Assembly (NCBI RefSeq): GCF_910596095.1
Contig: NC_056533.1
Span: forward strand, 31,532,662 to 31,596,661
From: Thunnus maccoyii
Taxonomy: Eukaryota; Chordata; Actinopteri; Scombriformes; Scombridae
Direction of reading: 5' to 3'
DNA: 64,000 bases
Part shown: positions 12,950-26,399 of the stretch, piece by piece
Layout: the number at the start of each line of letters is the position of its first letter
How positions within the stretch are numbered: the first letter of the stretch is position 1
Made by a program: the position numbers and the translations under genes
Notes under the pieces: model-generated
The model's input: the letters and a program-made list of their open reading frames with translations, nothing else
What the model was told of the DNA's origin: nothing
The model's database searches: none

Positions 12950-14516
12950 ATATTGGGTCATAAAATTAATTGCAGATTGTGAAAATGTAAAAAAGTTGTA
13001 TCCATGAAACAACGCCCTCATGTAGCTGAAGCTGTGGAGACACATATCAGCCAATCAGCATCCTCTGCTACAGTTATTAGCATCTCTATTTAGGTAAAAT
13101 GACTGATAGGATCATGTCAATGTCTCTAAAAGATCACATATAAAAGTCTAAAATTCCTAAACTTCATTGTCCACATGATAATGAAGTGGACAGTTGTAAT
13201 GAGTCTCCTCTGAACTGCAGTCTGTTGTTTAAGTTCGTACACACACAAAATTTGGTCTGTTGGGTTTTAACACAAGTGAAATTAAACCTAAAAACACACT
13301 ATACTCTAAAAGTGTGGCACTGGTGACAAAAGGGATGTTTCTGCAAACGTTAACCTTATAGTGGCCATGTCATTATGCGTGGTAGGGTATTAACAACAGC
13401 TGGTTTTAATCCAGTCATGACCACCTACATAGCTTGTAACTGAGTGCTCATTACTGTACACACACTGATCAAACAGACACTTGGTCGCTGTCACATTCAC
13501 CACCTGCTCTTTGACTCATTGGTTTACTCAGGAAATGACGTTTAAATCATCATCTTCAACACTGCTGACTGTTTGATTATGCAAAACTGATGTTAAAGAA
13601 ACAGTATAGAAAGAAATTTAACCTAAGCAGCAAAGCTGTGGAGTTGTTGTGACCAGATAGTGTCACAACCAGAAGTCTTTGTCTTTATATTAGGTCTGCA
13701 TGTCAGTGATTCTGTGTTGTCTGAAGTATTTGTGCTTCATCGATCGGATTCCATGTGACTTCTGCACTTAAATCAATATATAACTCTTATTTCTCAAAAA
13801 TGTATGTTGGTAACTGTACATTTCTGAACATGAAATGCCTTCAATTTAAATCAATACTGTTATTTTTTTCTGACTCAGTATCAGAAGGATGTCAGGCATT
13901 GAACACCATCGCCATCAAGTGGTACGTAGAACAAACAACATTTAAAGGGGAGTCAGATGGAGGAATGGAAAACTGAAGGATGTGATGGTTTGTGGGCCTG
14001 TAAACACTCAACAGACAAACTGACTTTCATACTTTGACAAGCAGATTGTGTTTCTTGTACACTCTGTTGTTGCACCTCTAGCTGGCTACAAGGGGAGTCT
14101 TTGGTTATAGCTTTGTTATCAGTAATAAAACTTAATATTACAGAAAACTAGTTTAATTTGGTTTAAGTAGATAAAAGGAGGTATAGTAGACATTTTCCCT
14201 TTTTCTAAAAGAAATCTGGCTTATATTTTTTTTAATGTGTTTAATTTTCAGCCATAAAACAACTCCTGTTGTTCTGGATTCAAAGACCTAAAATGAGGTA
14301 CAAGTTGTTGTACAATTACTATCATGAACACCAGTGCAATGTACTGTGGTGCTGAAGTTTCATCACGAAAATAAATATAATTCTTGCCACGGTCTAAAGA
14401 ATCCATGTCTTAAATTTTGTTAATTTTATGTGTTACCCTGTTATCATTTCTGAGAGTATCACTGAGTTGAATAAAACTGGGAGCAGAATGTTTTTATGAG
14501 TCAATAAGTTTTTGAA
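12950..14516. other. Gene-free, nothing recognised
   Basis: AT-rich sequence with short frames only. A patch at about 13882-13930 (GGATGTCAGGCATTGAACAC) is more complex than its surroundings, but it has no splice context that I could support. Confidence 0.5.
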
Positions 14517-15002
14517 TTGGAGCTTAAAAATATTAATTTACTGTTGAGTGATTATATGATCACAAATGCAAAACAGACTTTGTCCTTTTGCACTTTTTGC
14601 ACATCAGACCACTGTAATAGTCTATCTGCAGGACTGATAGCACCACCATGTGGCAAAAAATTAAACTTCTCACTCTACAGGGAGCAGACATTCAGTGATC
14701 ACTCCGCAAAAAGAAAAAGCAGGAGGAATTTTTCTGTAGGAACTCTTTACGGCAGAGTGAGGATGAAACATCTCTCTCTGCTAGACAATACAATTGGATC
14801 TTTGTTTCACTGTAAAACAGTTGAAGTCACCACAGTGCAGGACTACGTTCCCACTCTCCACCCCCTTAAGTCACTTGATGGAGCACTGCATGATGGGATG
14901 GCTGTGACCTCCGACCTCCATTCTCAAAGGTCCCAAAAAAGAAAAGTGAGGATCTGGTTTCATAATCACAAATACACCCACATGAGTGTATATGTGCTGT
15001 AA
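14517..15002 (+). other. Orphan 161-codon open frame, probably not a gene
   Basis: Open for 486 nt in otherwise stop-rich DNA. I recognise no domain, signal peptide or membrane segment in it, and no neighbouring exon was seen. It contains AGCACCACCATGTGGCA and CACTGCATGATGGGATG, phrases that look like dispersed fish repeats. It ends 360 bp before the convergent psma4 stop. Coding potential is unproven. Confidence 0.25.
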
Positions 15003-15361
15003 ATGGACAAACTTATTGTCTGTACATCAGGCTCAAACTAAATGCTGTCTAATATAACAGACCTGTAATAAACGCTAAATCTCCTCTAAAGGCTATTTTA
15101 AGTTTTGGTTGAAAAGTCTTGATTCAACTTCATGATCATTTTGGACACTTAATACAGTCTATTGTTGTTGTGTTACACTGAGAGCTGTTCCTATTATTTT
15201 TATCCATTTATATCAATGAGGTCTTTGAAAAGTTTATCTTCCTTTTACTTTGTGATTAAAATACAGACGACAACAACGAGTCCATCAGTTTCCAAACTTT
15301 TAATGTAAAAGACAAAACAATACAGGATTTGGTGACGTGAGGAAAAAAATAACTATTTTGC

Positions 15362-18308
<2,947 letters not shown>

Positions 18309-18782
18309 TTTTTCGTGTCACTTGAATTATCCTGTAAAAATACAAAAAAAGTTGTTTTGACATCAACCAGCAGAAACTGAACAGTGAACCAAACGTTTCA
18401 GCTTGTTTGCGTTGATACCGAGATAACTTCTGATTTCACAGATTATTTTACAGGACATACACACCTCCTTTCCTAAATATAGACAAATATCTACTGTATA
18501 ACAAGTCTATGATAATGCATTTATTCTGTGCTTTGATACTTCACTTTTCTCTTCTAACTGTGGCTCAGTGTGACAGTTAGCTAATGTTAGCTAATGTTAG
18601 CTAGCTGCTGCTGCACAGAATGAATCTGCAATATCTGAGCGTGTTAGCTTGCTAGCATGCTACTACTTCATAATAAAGAAAGTCTACAGACTTTACAGAG
18701 TCAAACTCTACTTATACTCTAAAACTGTACCGGAATAAAAAACAACACTGTGATGAGTAAGGAAATATTTATATAATATTAC

Positions 18783-19017
<235 letters not shown>

Positions 19018-19094
19018 CGCCACCTGTCTGTGGGAGGACCAGTAACTTCATAGACTGGTAGAAGTAAACAGTGGTGGAAAGTAACTACATTTAC

Positions 19095-19195
19095 CGAACA
19101 GGAGGAATGATTAAAACCTCTTTCACTGTTCATATGGACACCTGACTGTTGTTTTAAAACATACATGAAGAATTGTGAACCTATCCTTTAAAGAT
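19095..19195. repeat. Teleost interspersed repeat fragment
   Basis: The stretch starting ACAGGAGGAATGATTA and running through CTGTTCAT, GGACACCTGACTG and AACCTATCCTTTAAA resembles a common fish repeat. A related copy is present at about 3408-3475 (ACAGGAGGAATGATTACAGC ... GTTCATTTGGGCACCT). The preceding 19072-19094 piece (GTGGAAAGTAACTACATTTA) resembles the edge of the 'acttgagtac' repeat seen at 56.7 kb. Family assignment rests on recall. Confidence 0.6.
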
Positions 19196-19430
19196 ATTAG
19201 TTTATTAATGGTAATAAATAAGAAAAACATACACAATTATGTTTTTAGCTCCTTTTGTTTGTTTTGTGATTGATGATTTCTTTCTATGTATGTATTTATT
19301 TGGTGCACTATGTTGGGCAATTGACATTATTTTTCTGACAATTCATAGACTAAATCATCAATTACAGACCTTTTATACAGTATATACATGTATGTATGTT
19401 TATACCTCCAGCCCTCGTGGTGGCGGTAAT

Positions 19431-19690
19431 GAAACACCGGAAGTGTCATGAAGTGTAAAGTAAAGAAAACGAAGAAGAAGAGGCTACGCTGCGCGTCATT
19501 GGTTGTTTCAGCAACATGGAAGAAGGAAGGCTTCCAGTTAGCCGATGAGTTAGGAGGTTGCTAACTCCGGACTACGTCGTTATAATATCTATTAACCGCT
19601 TAATGGACTTCTCTAGAATAGCATACTGTTTAATCGGTTGTTGAGATGATGTTCAAGGCCTGACTTTGAAATAAACATCTGTCCAAAGAG
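19431..19690 (+). promoter_or_regulatory. slc25a44: slc25a44 promoter and leader exon with three short uORFs
   Basis: An ETS-type motif CCGGAAGTG lies at 19437-19445 and an inverted CCAAT box (ATTGG) at 19498-19502. A canonical donor follows at 19690/19691 (AAAGAG then GTAAGT). Depending on the start site, the leader carries three closed upstream ORFs: 19515-19547 (10 codons plus stop), 19603-19644 (13 codons plus stop) and 19646-19663 (5 codons plus stop). The likely acceptor is just upstream of the main ATG at 22186, so intron 1 is about 2.4 kb. The transcription start is inferred. Confidence 0.6.
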
Positions 19691-20078
19691 GTAAGTGCTC
19701 AGTTTACTGCTGTGTAAGTTAACCTAGCGTTAACTAGCTCATCGGTGTTTAACACAGGCTTAAGATACACAGCGCAGCGGGTGATCACAGGCTCGTTTTA
19801 ATAAAACACCTGGTGTCGTCATTGTTTATCTTGCTTTGTTAGGTTTTAATAAGTGTTATCAGCTAACGCAGCCCCCGCAGCCCTCTGCAGGCTTCAGAGG
19901 GTACACGGTGTCCTCTGCACGGTGTTGCCATTAGGGTCAAGTGCAAACACCTAACTTACTGGTGTTTAATATGTGTAAGAACTCGGTCATTACACCGACA
20001 GGCTTCGCAGTTTTTTGTCAAAACCTTTCGGATTTTGATTTATCTTCAGCTTGCTTAAGTTGCCTCTTGCAGCATGAC

Positions 20079-20559
20079 CTTTGAACCTTCACACACAGGT
20101 AACAGGAGAAAGATGTTGTTCAAGGAGAAGAGATAGTTCAGCTTAGGGCTGGTCCATACATCAATATTATATCGATATTGTGATATGAGACTAGATATCA
20201 TCTTAGATTTTGGATATTGTAATATTGTGTTATGGCATAAATGCTGTCTTTTCCTGTTTTTAAAGGCTACATTATAGTAAAGTGATGTATTTTTTCTGAA
20301 CTTACCAAACTGTTTTAGCTGTTCTATTATTTGCCTTTATATCCACATTACTGTTGATTATCAAAACTCTCATTGTGTAAATATTCTGTGAAAGCACCAA
20401 TAGTCATCCCTACAATATTGTTGCAATATTGATATTGAGATATTTGGTAAAAAAATGTTGTAATATTTGATTTTGTCCATATTGCTCAGCCGTACTTTGA
20501 ACCTTCTCACCCAGATAACAGAAGAAAGATGTTGCTCAAGGACAAGAGATAGTTAAGCT
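20079..20559. repeat. 65-bp direct repeats flanking a short transposon
   Basis: Sequence 20079-20143 recurs at 20495-20559 without gaps and with 7 mismatches (about 89% identity). Both begin CTTTGAACCTTC and contain AGAAAGATGTTG and AAGAGATAGTT. The 350 bp between them is the inverted-repeat element at 20145-20493. The repeats are far longer than any normal target-site duplication. Confidence 0.85.
20145..20493. mobile_element. Short non-autonomous DNA element ('agggctgg' type)
   Basis: The element begins AGGGCTGGTCCATA and ends ATTGCTCAGCCGT, an imperfect terminal inversion. Internal text such as TGATATGAGACTAGATATC and TCTCATTGTGTAAATATT is typical of a MITE family abundant in teleosts. 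No coding capacity is seen. It lies in slc25a44 intron 1. The superfamily is not assigned. Confidence 0.75.
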
Positions 20560-20649
20560 GTTATTAGATGTTTTCACCGTAAAGTCAGATCAGGAATGCA
20601 GAAAAAAAAGTACTTTCAGCACTTTAACAACCTACAAAATTACAAGTGT

Positions 20650-20939
20650 AGGGCTGCAATGACTAATCGATTCGTTGATCACAGAAAATGAATCGAATTT
20701 AAAAGAAAAAAATGTCAAAATTCTCTTATTCCGGCTTCTCAAATGTTAAAATTTTCTGTTTTTATTTAGTCTTCTATGGTAATAAACTGAATGTGAAAAA
20801 ATGATGGACATTTGAGGGCGTCACCTTGTAACAGTGATCAACATTTTTGGACATTTTATAGCCCAAACAACTAATTGATTAATTGAGAAAATAACAGACA
20901 GGTTAGTCAGTAATGAAAATAATTGTTAGTTGCAGCCCT
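20650..20939. mobile_element. Short non-autonomous DNA element ('agggctgcaa' MITE)
   Basis: Terminal inverted repeats AGGGCTGCAA (20650-20659) and TTGCAGCCCT (20930-20939) enclose about 290 bp. The interior has the ATCGATT and AATTGATTAATTGAG motifs common to a hAT-like fish MITE family. A partial relative appears near 21826-21865 (GACTGATCATCGACTAATC then TGCAGCTCT). It lies in slc25a44 intron 1 and is non-coding. Confidence 0.8.
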
Positions 20940-21621
20940 GTACCAGTTTGGTATTCAAGTAATATTTAGAGGACATTAATTATAGCAGATTAACCTACAG
21001 TTATAACGTTGTATATATCCAATGGTTGCAAATAGGATTTTCCATTGAAATGAGCTTGTGTCTCTTCCCTCACAGGGAAGTGTCATCATGTTATGAATAA
21101 ATAGTGACCAGTTTGGAGAACATGACTGAACTGGAGAGGGGTGGAGTTAGACTGTATGATGATTCAAATTTGTCAGCTGATAGTTATCACATTAAACATC
21201 TCAGTTTGTATTAGGTCATTGTGTTGCAAATGAATGAATGAAAATGAGTACTATTATGGTATAAAATGGCAACAATAGTGAAATACTCTTATGTGGAAGC
21301 AATTTAATTTTCTGTATCAGTCAAAAACAGACATTTCAATCATGTTATTTTATTCAAAGACAGTTTATTCATTAAGGCTACTTAAAATGCTCAGTATCAT
21401 GATGCTTATCACAATCAGAATAAACTTTATTCACCGAGTATTTTTTTTTAAACTTATTTTATTTCCTTTTCTCAAGTGCAGTCATACAGTACAATCAGCT
21501 TTTCAAATATTTACATCAATACAGGTGTAAATGAAGCAATGTTAAGGCTCCTTTCATGTGTCCATCATCCATACAGCCATTATCAGTGCATGGGAGCCAT
21601 TATTAGTGCATAAGTAAATAA

Positions 21622-21647
21622 AATGAATAATAATAATAATAATAAAA
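21622..21647. repeat. (AAT)n microsatellite
   Basis: A short AAT run within an AT-rich stretch of slc25a44 intron 1. It is followed by AAATAAATAAAT-like low complexity to about 21700. Confidence 0.9.
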
Positions 21648-22185
21648 AAGTAAATAAATAAATTAAGTAAATAAGTAAACAAATTTTATTTGCCGAGTAT
21701 TTGACTTTGGTTCTATCAATAACTTAATGTAAAATTACAAATATCACGACAGAGGCCTTAAGAAACCAGAAAATATTCACATTGAAGAAGCTGGAATGAG
21801 AAAATTTAGGCATGTTTTTTCTTTAAAAAAACGACTGATCATCGACTAATCACTGCAGCTCTATGGTGAGATATCAACTTGTCAACTGTCGGTCACAGAT
21901 TTCGTCGTTTATACCATTTGATATCTCTGTGTGGGACATTTTGGCCAATGTTGCAAATCCCTGACTGCTTTATGGTCATATTGAATAACTGGGCATTCCT
22001 GCTTGTTTATTTTACCACAGAATGACATGTATTGATTTTATTTATATCACCCACCCCTACTACCTTCCACATCAGCAGCTTTTTTTCTGCCCCTGGTGTA
22101 GACTTGTATAATATATACATATATGATGTTGTTTCCGCTGTCAGGCAGGGATCAGTCTGATGAGGGGGCTCCTACAGCTGGCAGG

Positions 22186-24016
22186 ATGCAGCAGAAGAGG
22201 AACATCCAGATCATTGAGTGGGAGGACCTGGACAAGAGGAAGTTCTACTCTTTCGGGGTGTTCATGACCATGACCATCCGGGCCACGGTCTACCCGGCCA
22301 CGCTCATCCGCACTCGGCTCCAGGTGCAGAGGGGCAAATCGCTCTACAGCGGCACCTTCGACGCCTTCTTCAAGATCCTGCGGGCGGAAGGCGTACGAGG
22401 CCTGTATCGCGGCTTCATGGTCAACACCTTCACCCTCATCTCAGGCCAGGCGTACATTACCACCTACGAGCTGGTGAGGAAGTACGTCTCCCAATATTCT
22501 GATGACAACACCGTGAAGTCGCTGGTGGCGGGCGGCTCGGCCTCCCTGGTTGCCCAGAGCATCACTGTCCCCATAGATGTTGTCTCTCAGCAGCTGATGA
22601 TGCAGGGCCAAGGGGAGCACATGACCCGCTTTCGGCTCAATTCAAACACAGAGACTGGAAAACCCAAAAAAGTGTTTGGCCAAACCAGGAGCATTATGGG
22701 TCAGATATTTGCTGCTGATGGTTTCCGAGGCTTCTACAGGGGATATGTGGCTTCTTTACTCACCTACATCCCAAACAGCGCTGTCTGGTGGCCTTTCTAT
22801 CATTTTTATGCTGGTAAGCTTAAACTCATGTTTTCTAAAATATTAAGCACTAGAAAGAACTGCACTTATGTGGCGGTACAGTAATGGCGTTGCTCTGTTC
22901 TCTCTGTGAAGACCTTGAACTTTCCCATTTCATTTGTACATCTGTAGTGAGGATACAATCCAGAGTTTCTGGCTGTATAGTTAATAATGTATCTGTATCT
23001 GTGATGTTCAACAGAGCAGCTCTCAAATCTGGCTCCCAGTGACTGCCCTCATCTGATTCTACAAGCCATGGCCGGGCCGCTAGCTGCTGCTACTGCCTCT
23101 ACTGTCACCAACCCGATGGATGTAGTCAGAGCCAGAGTGCAGGTAGACGTTATTTACATCTAACAGGCTGCGTTAAAATACAGGACAGGTATTTTACAGG
23201 TACAGGCAGGTGGTCAGTCTGGGCTGTTGTGTTAAACTGATCACTCACAGCACAGTGAAGTTGATTAATCAAGGAATTTTTTAATTTCTAATGTTTGGTG
23301 TTATTGATATTGGCTGTAGCTTAATCCAGTATGGAAGAGATCAATGGCATTTAATATATCAAAAAAATAGTTTTCCTTGTGTGTGTGGAGGTAGCTGGGA
23401 GATGTTTTGAAAGTGCATAATTCAGTTAGATATTTTTAATGGCTAACACAATAACTGTTACTGATTAGTCAGCTTTCTTTGTTTGTTTGTTATGTGTTTA
23501 ACATTTCAAGTTATTAATTGACTCTGCTGTGATCTGCATATCTCAACACACTAGAGACATATCCCTGTCCAGTGAAAGACAGCCAAAGTGATGCTCTTGA
23601 GACAGGTTTAGCACAGGGAACGTCCAGAGTCCAAGTTCTGCCTCTAAGAAGAATTATTTATTCTGAAACATGTTATACTGGAGGCTACAAATAATTAATT
23701 TACCACACTAACTGAGCAAACTCCATTGTTGGTCTTGCACGTTTTGCATATTCAGTTCAACATTAGGGGAAGTTGTTACACTGTAACACTAACTCAACAG
23801 GAACGTATGTGTGTTTTTGTTTAGGTTGAAGGAAGGACTTCAGTCACTGAGACCTTCAGGCAGCTGATCAAAGAGGAGGGCTTCTGGGGATTGACCAAAG
23901 GACTGTCGGCACGCATCATTTCATCCACACCCACCACCATCGTCATGGTGGTCGGCTACGAGGCGCTAAAAAAAATGAGTCTGCGGCCGGAGCTGGTGGA
24001 TTCGAGACACTGGTAG
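22186..24016 (+). CDS. slc25a44: Mitochondrial carrier SLC25A44 (branched-chain amino acid carrier)
   Basis: Encodes an inner-mitochondrial-membrane carrier. SLC25A44 is known as a transporter of branched-chain amino acids into mitochondria. Coding exons 22186-22813, 23015-23142 and 23825-24016 total 948 nt and give 315 aa (human 314). The start MQQKRNIQIIEWEDLDKRKF aligns with human MEDKRNIQIIEWEHLDKKKF. That is why I use this Met rather than the upstream in-frame ATG at 22123, which lies before the probable acceptor at about 22144. Three carrier repeats are visible. Their signature positions read PATLIRTRLQ, PIDVVSQQLMM and PMDVVRARVQ; the first is degenerate, as in the mammalian protein. 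RGFYRGYVASLLTYIPNSAV is highly conserved. The C-terminus is LRPELVDSRHW. It is head to head with psma4. A polyadenylation signal AATAAA at 26381-26386 would give a 3' UTR of about 2.4 kb containing repeats. Confidence 0.96.
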
Positions 24017-24065
24017 AAGCTACCTGGACATTCTTCATATGGATGTGCCATTTTAGCCCACAGCC

Positions 24066-24576
24066 CTAAATTAGAGCAGCGTGAGATTGAAAAGTGTCTG
24101 ATGGTACGTCTCCCACATCTTCTATTGGCATATGCTGATTCTGAGTGGTATGCTGAGGCGGTTTCACTGTTTTACACCACTCTAAAACTCATGTCTATGC
24201 TGCAGCTGTGTGCGACTTATAAATGGCTTAACACTCCCAGCTCACTGGCAGATACCACTTTTCACCGGCATACTGCTGGTGTGTTGGAACTCGCAGCAAA
24301 TCTCCCGGTGCAACAACAGTGATACGCTGTTTTCATGTGGCTCAGCAGCGATTATATGCTAGTAAAGAACTGCCATAAGCCGGTAGGGAGTGGTATCTGG
24401 TAGTGACTGTTTTCATGTGCCATATGCCGGTCGTACAGCAGAGACATGCCACTAGCTAAAGCAGCATATGACACTAAAACAAAACACACTACGGGTATGC
24501 AGGCGGACAGAGGGACCTAGAACGGGAGCGGCATATCATCAGCCACTTTTTGATCTCGGCATCACTCCTAAATTAG
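24066..24576. mobile_element. Imperfect inverted-repeat element in slc25a44 3' UTR
   Basis: The left end (CTAAATTAGAGCAGCG, then GAGATTGAAAAGTGTCTGATG) is approximately the reverse complement of the right end (CAGCCACTTTTTGATCTC, then CCTAAATTAG). The interior is GC-richer and contains repeated CATATGC and GCCGGT words. It is probably a fold-back or MITE-type insertion. It has no convincing coding content; the 73-codon frame at 24101-24322 lies within the repeat. Confidence 0.6.
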
Positions 24577-24910
24577 ACTTCTTCTGGAGGCACCAGATGT
24601 AAGAAAGGTTTGTTGTTGAACAACAGCCTGGGGAACAAAATAGAATCAGGTACTTTTTAAAAGACAAACCTCGTCTTCAAAGATGCATTTAATCATCTGT
24701 TACCAACCTATTAGTCACTGATTCAATACCTGGTTTAAACAGTCACACCAGACCCATGCAAGCAGTTGCAATCAGAAGGTGTCACTACAAAGTTTTTCAA
24801 TCATTGCAACTTTATAGGATTTATTTTCTTAACTTGGTGATTGGAAAAATGAATCTATGCTCTACAGTCAGCACCGTTGCGGTGGATGAGAGTGGATTGG
24901 TCACTGAGCG

Positions 24911-25000
24911 AGCTGCTGTCATTATCCCGCTGTAGTAGCGCTGGCCCGATAGCTGCTGTCATTATCCCGCTGTAGTAGCGCTGGCCCGATAGCTGCTGTC
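24911..25000. repeat. 40-bp tandem repeat (two exact copies plus partial)
   Basis: Unit 24911-24950 begins AGCTGCTGTCATTATCCCGC. It is repeated exactly at 24951-24990, and a third partial copy (AGCTGCTGTC) begins at 24991. Exact identity suggests a recent duplication. It lies downstream of the slc25a44 stop, probably in its 3' UTR. Confidence 0.95.
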
Positions 25001-26380
25001 GTCATCCGTGTTTGTGCCGTCTTACCAAAACCAAACAGTGTTGGGCCCACATCAAACAATAGTTAGAGACACGTCATATAACTCGCGGTGACGCATTTAG
25101 ATAACAGGTAAACAAACCTTTCCTGTCTGTTCCCTCTCTCTCTCTCTCTCACCAAACTGGCTTCCATGTCTTCTCTGCAGTTTTGCCTTTTTAAGTTGCT
25201 GCCTTCATAGTGTGAAATCATGACGCGTTATCTGCTTCTTTTTTTTATTTTATTTTTGGTTTCAACTGCAGAATATGTGCAAGATGTTCAGTAGGTATTA
25301 GAATTACTTCACTGTGGCAGTCTGTGTGTCGTAGGTATGTTTTTATTTATAGACGTCTTGTACGCCGCGGTCAAAACGAATGACTTCACAAATTCCATGA
25401 AAAACAGTAAACAGACAGTAAAATATTTCATCGGCATAAACACATAGCGCAAAGCATTCATGTGACATAGGAGTATGCTTTCTTACCGTCATTGTAGAAA
25501 ATATTGCAGGCACTACGCCGGTTAAGAAACGGCTGATTTACTGTACAGCTGACTACCAGGAAGTGGAGCATCGTGTGGGAGTATCTGAGCTGAAAAGGTT
25601 TCCTATTGTGACACTAAATGTTGAGTGCAATAATGTAAATGTTTCATCCTTTTCAGCACAAAATGTGACTCTACATTTCTTGTAAATTGTGTGAATAATG
25701 TGTCTTTAAAAGAATGTATTATACCTAATTTATTCTTTTATTTTGGGAGTTTCTTTAAGATTATAACCACAAAAGTGTCCAAACCTCAAATTTGTCACAT
25801 TATTAAGTTTGTTTGAAGATCGATAAGTTTGATTAGAGTGGCTCATGCAGTTTGTTGCTTTTGTATTGTTGTTGTTTTAATGACATTTTTGGCCAGTTTA
25901 TAGATTTGATCACATTTTTTAAAAAATTGGACACATTATATTTCACTTTGTCACTGCAGAAAGGGCAAAAAGTAGATAAAGCCATAAACTTTCTATTTAA
26001 ATCTGCTAAAACCTCGTTATGATGTGTCATTCAGAGTCACTGAACTTTGGTAAAGCTTGTAGAAATATTCAGATTTTAATGCAGTGACACTTCTTTCGGG
26101 GCAATTCTCTTTATCTTTTTAAAGGCATGTTTTACTAAACTTGTGAGCCTCTGGGGAGAAAAGGGTAATGGAATAAGGTTTACTACTGTCTGGAGTTTTT
26201 ATTTTCTTTGCACAGCTCCCAGTAATCAGTACGATTATGTTGTCAGTAAGCTGCGGCAGAGTGAGCCGCAGAGAATAGTCTTCTGAACGTAAATCAGAAT
26301 CTCAGCCGTCATGTATAGAGTACGCAGGGTTTTACATCATGTTTTATGTGTTGTCTGTGTTTTGGTTCAACTGGTTGGCC

Positions 26381-26386
26381 AATAAA
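26381..26386 (+). terminator. slc25a44: Candidate slc25a44 polyadenylation signal
   Basis: AATAAA occurs in GGCCAATAAAACATCAC. It is a plausible 3' end about 2.4 kb after the stop codon. A nearer site cannot be excluded from sequence alone. Confidence 0.4.
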
Positions 26387-26399
26387 ACATCACAACCGC

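Noticed and set aside
22218-22502. A 94-codon frame overlapping slc25a44 in another phase
   Set aside because: It is a shadow of a GC-rich coding exon; the carrier frame has full family conservation and correct splicing.
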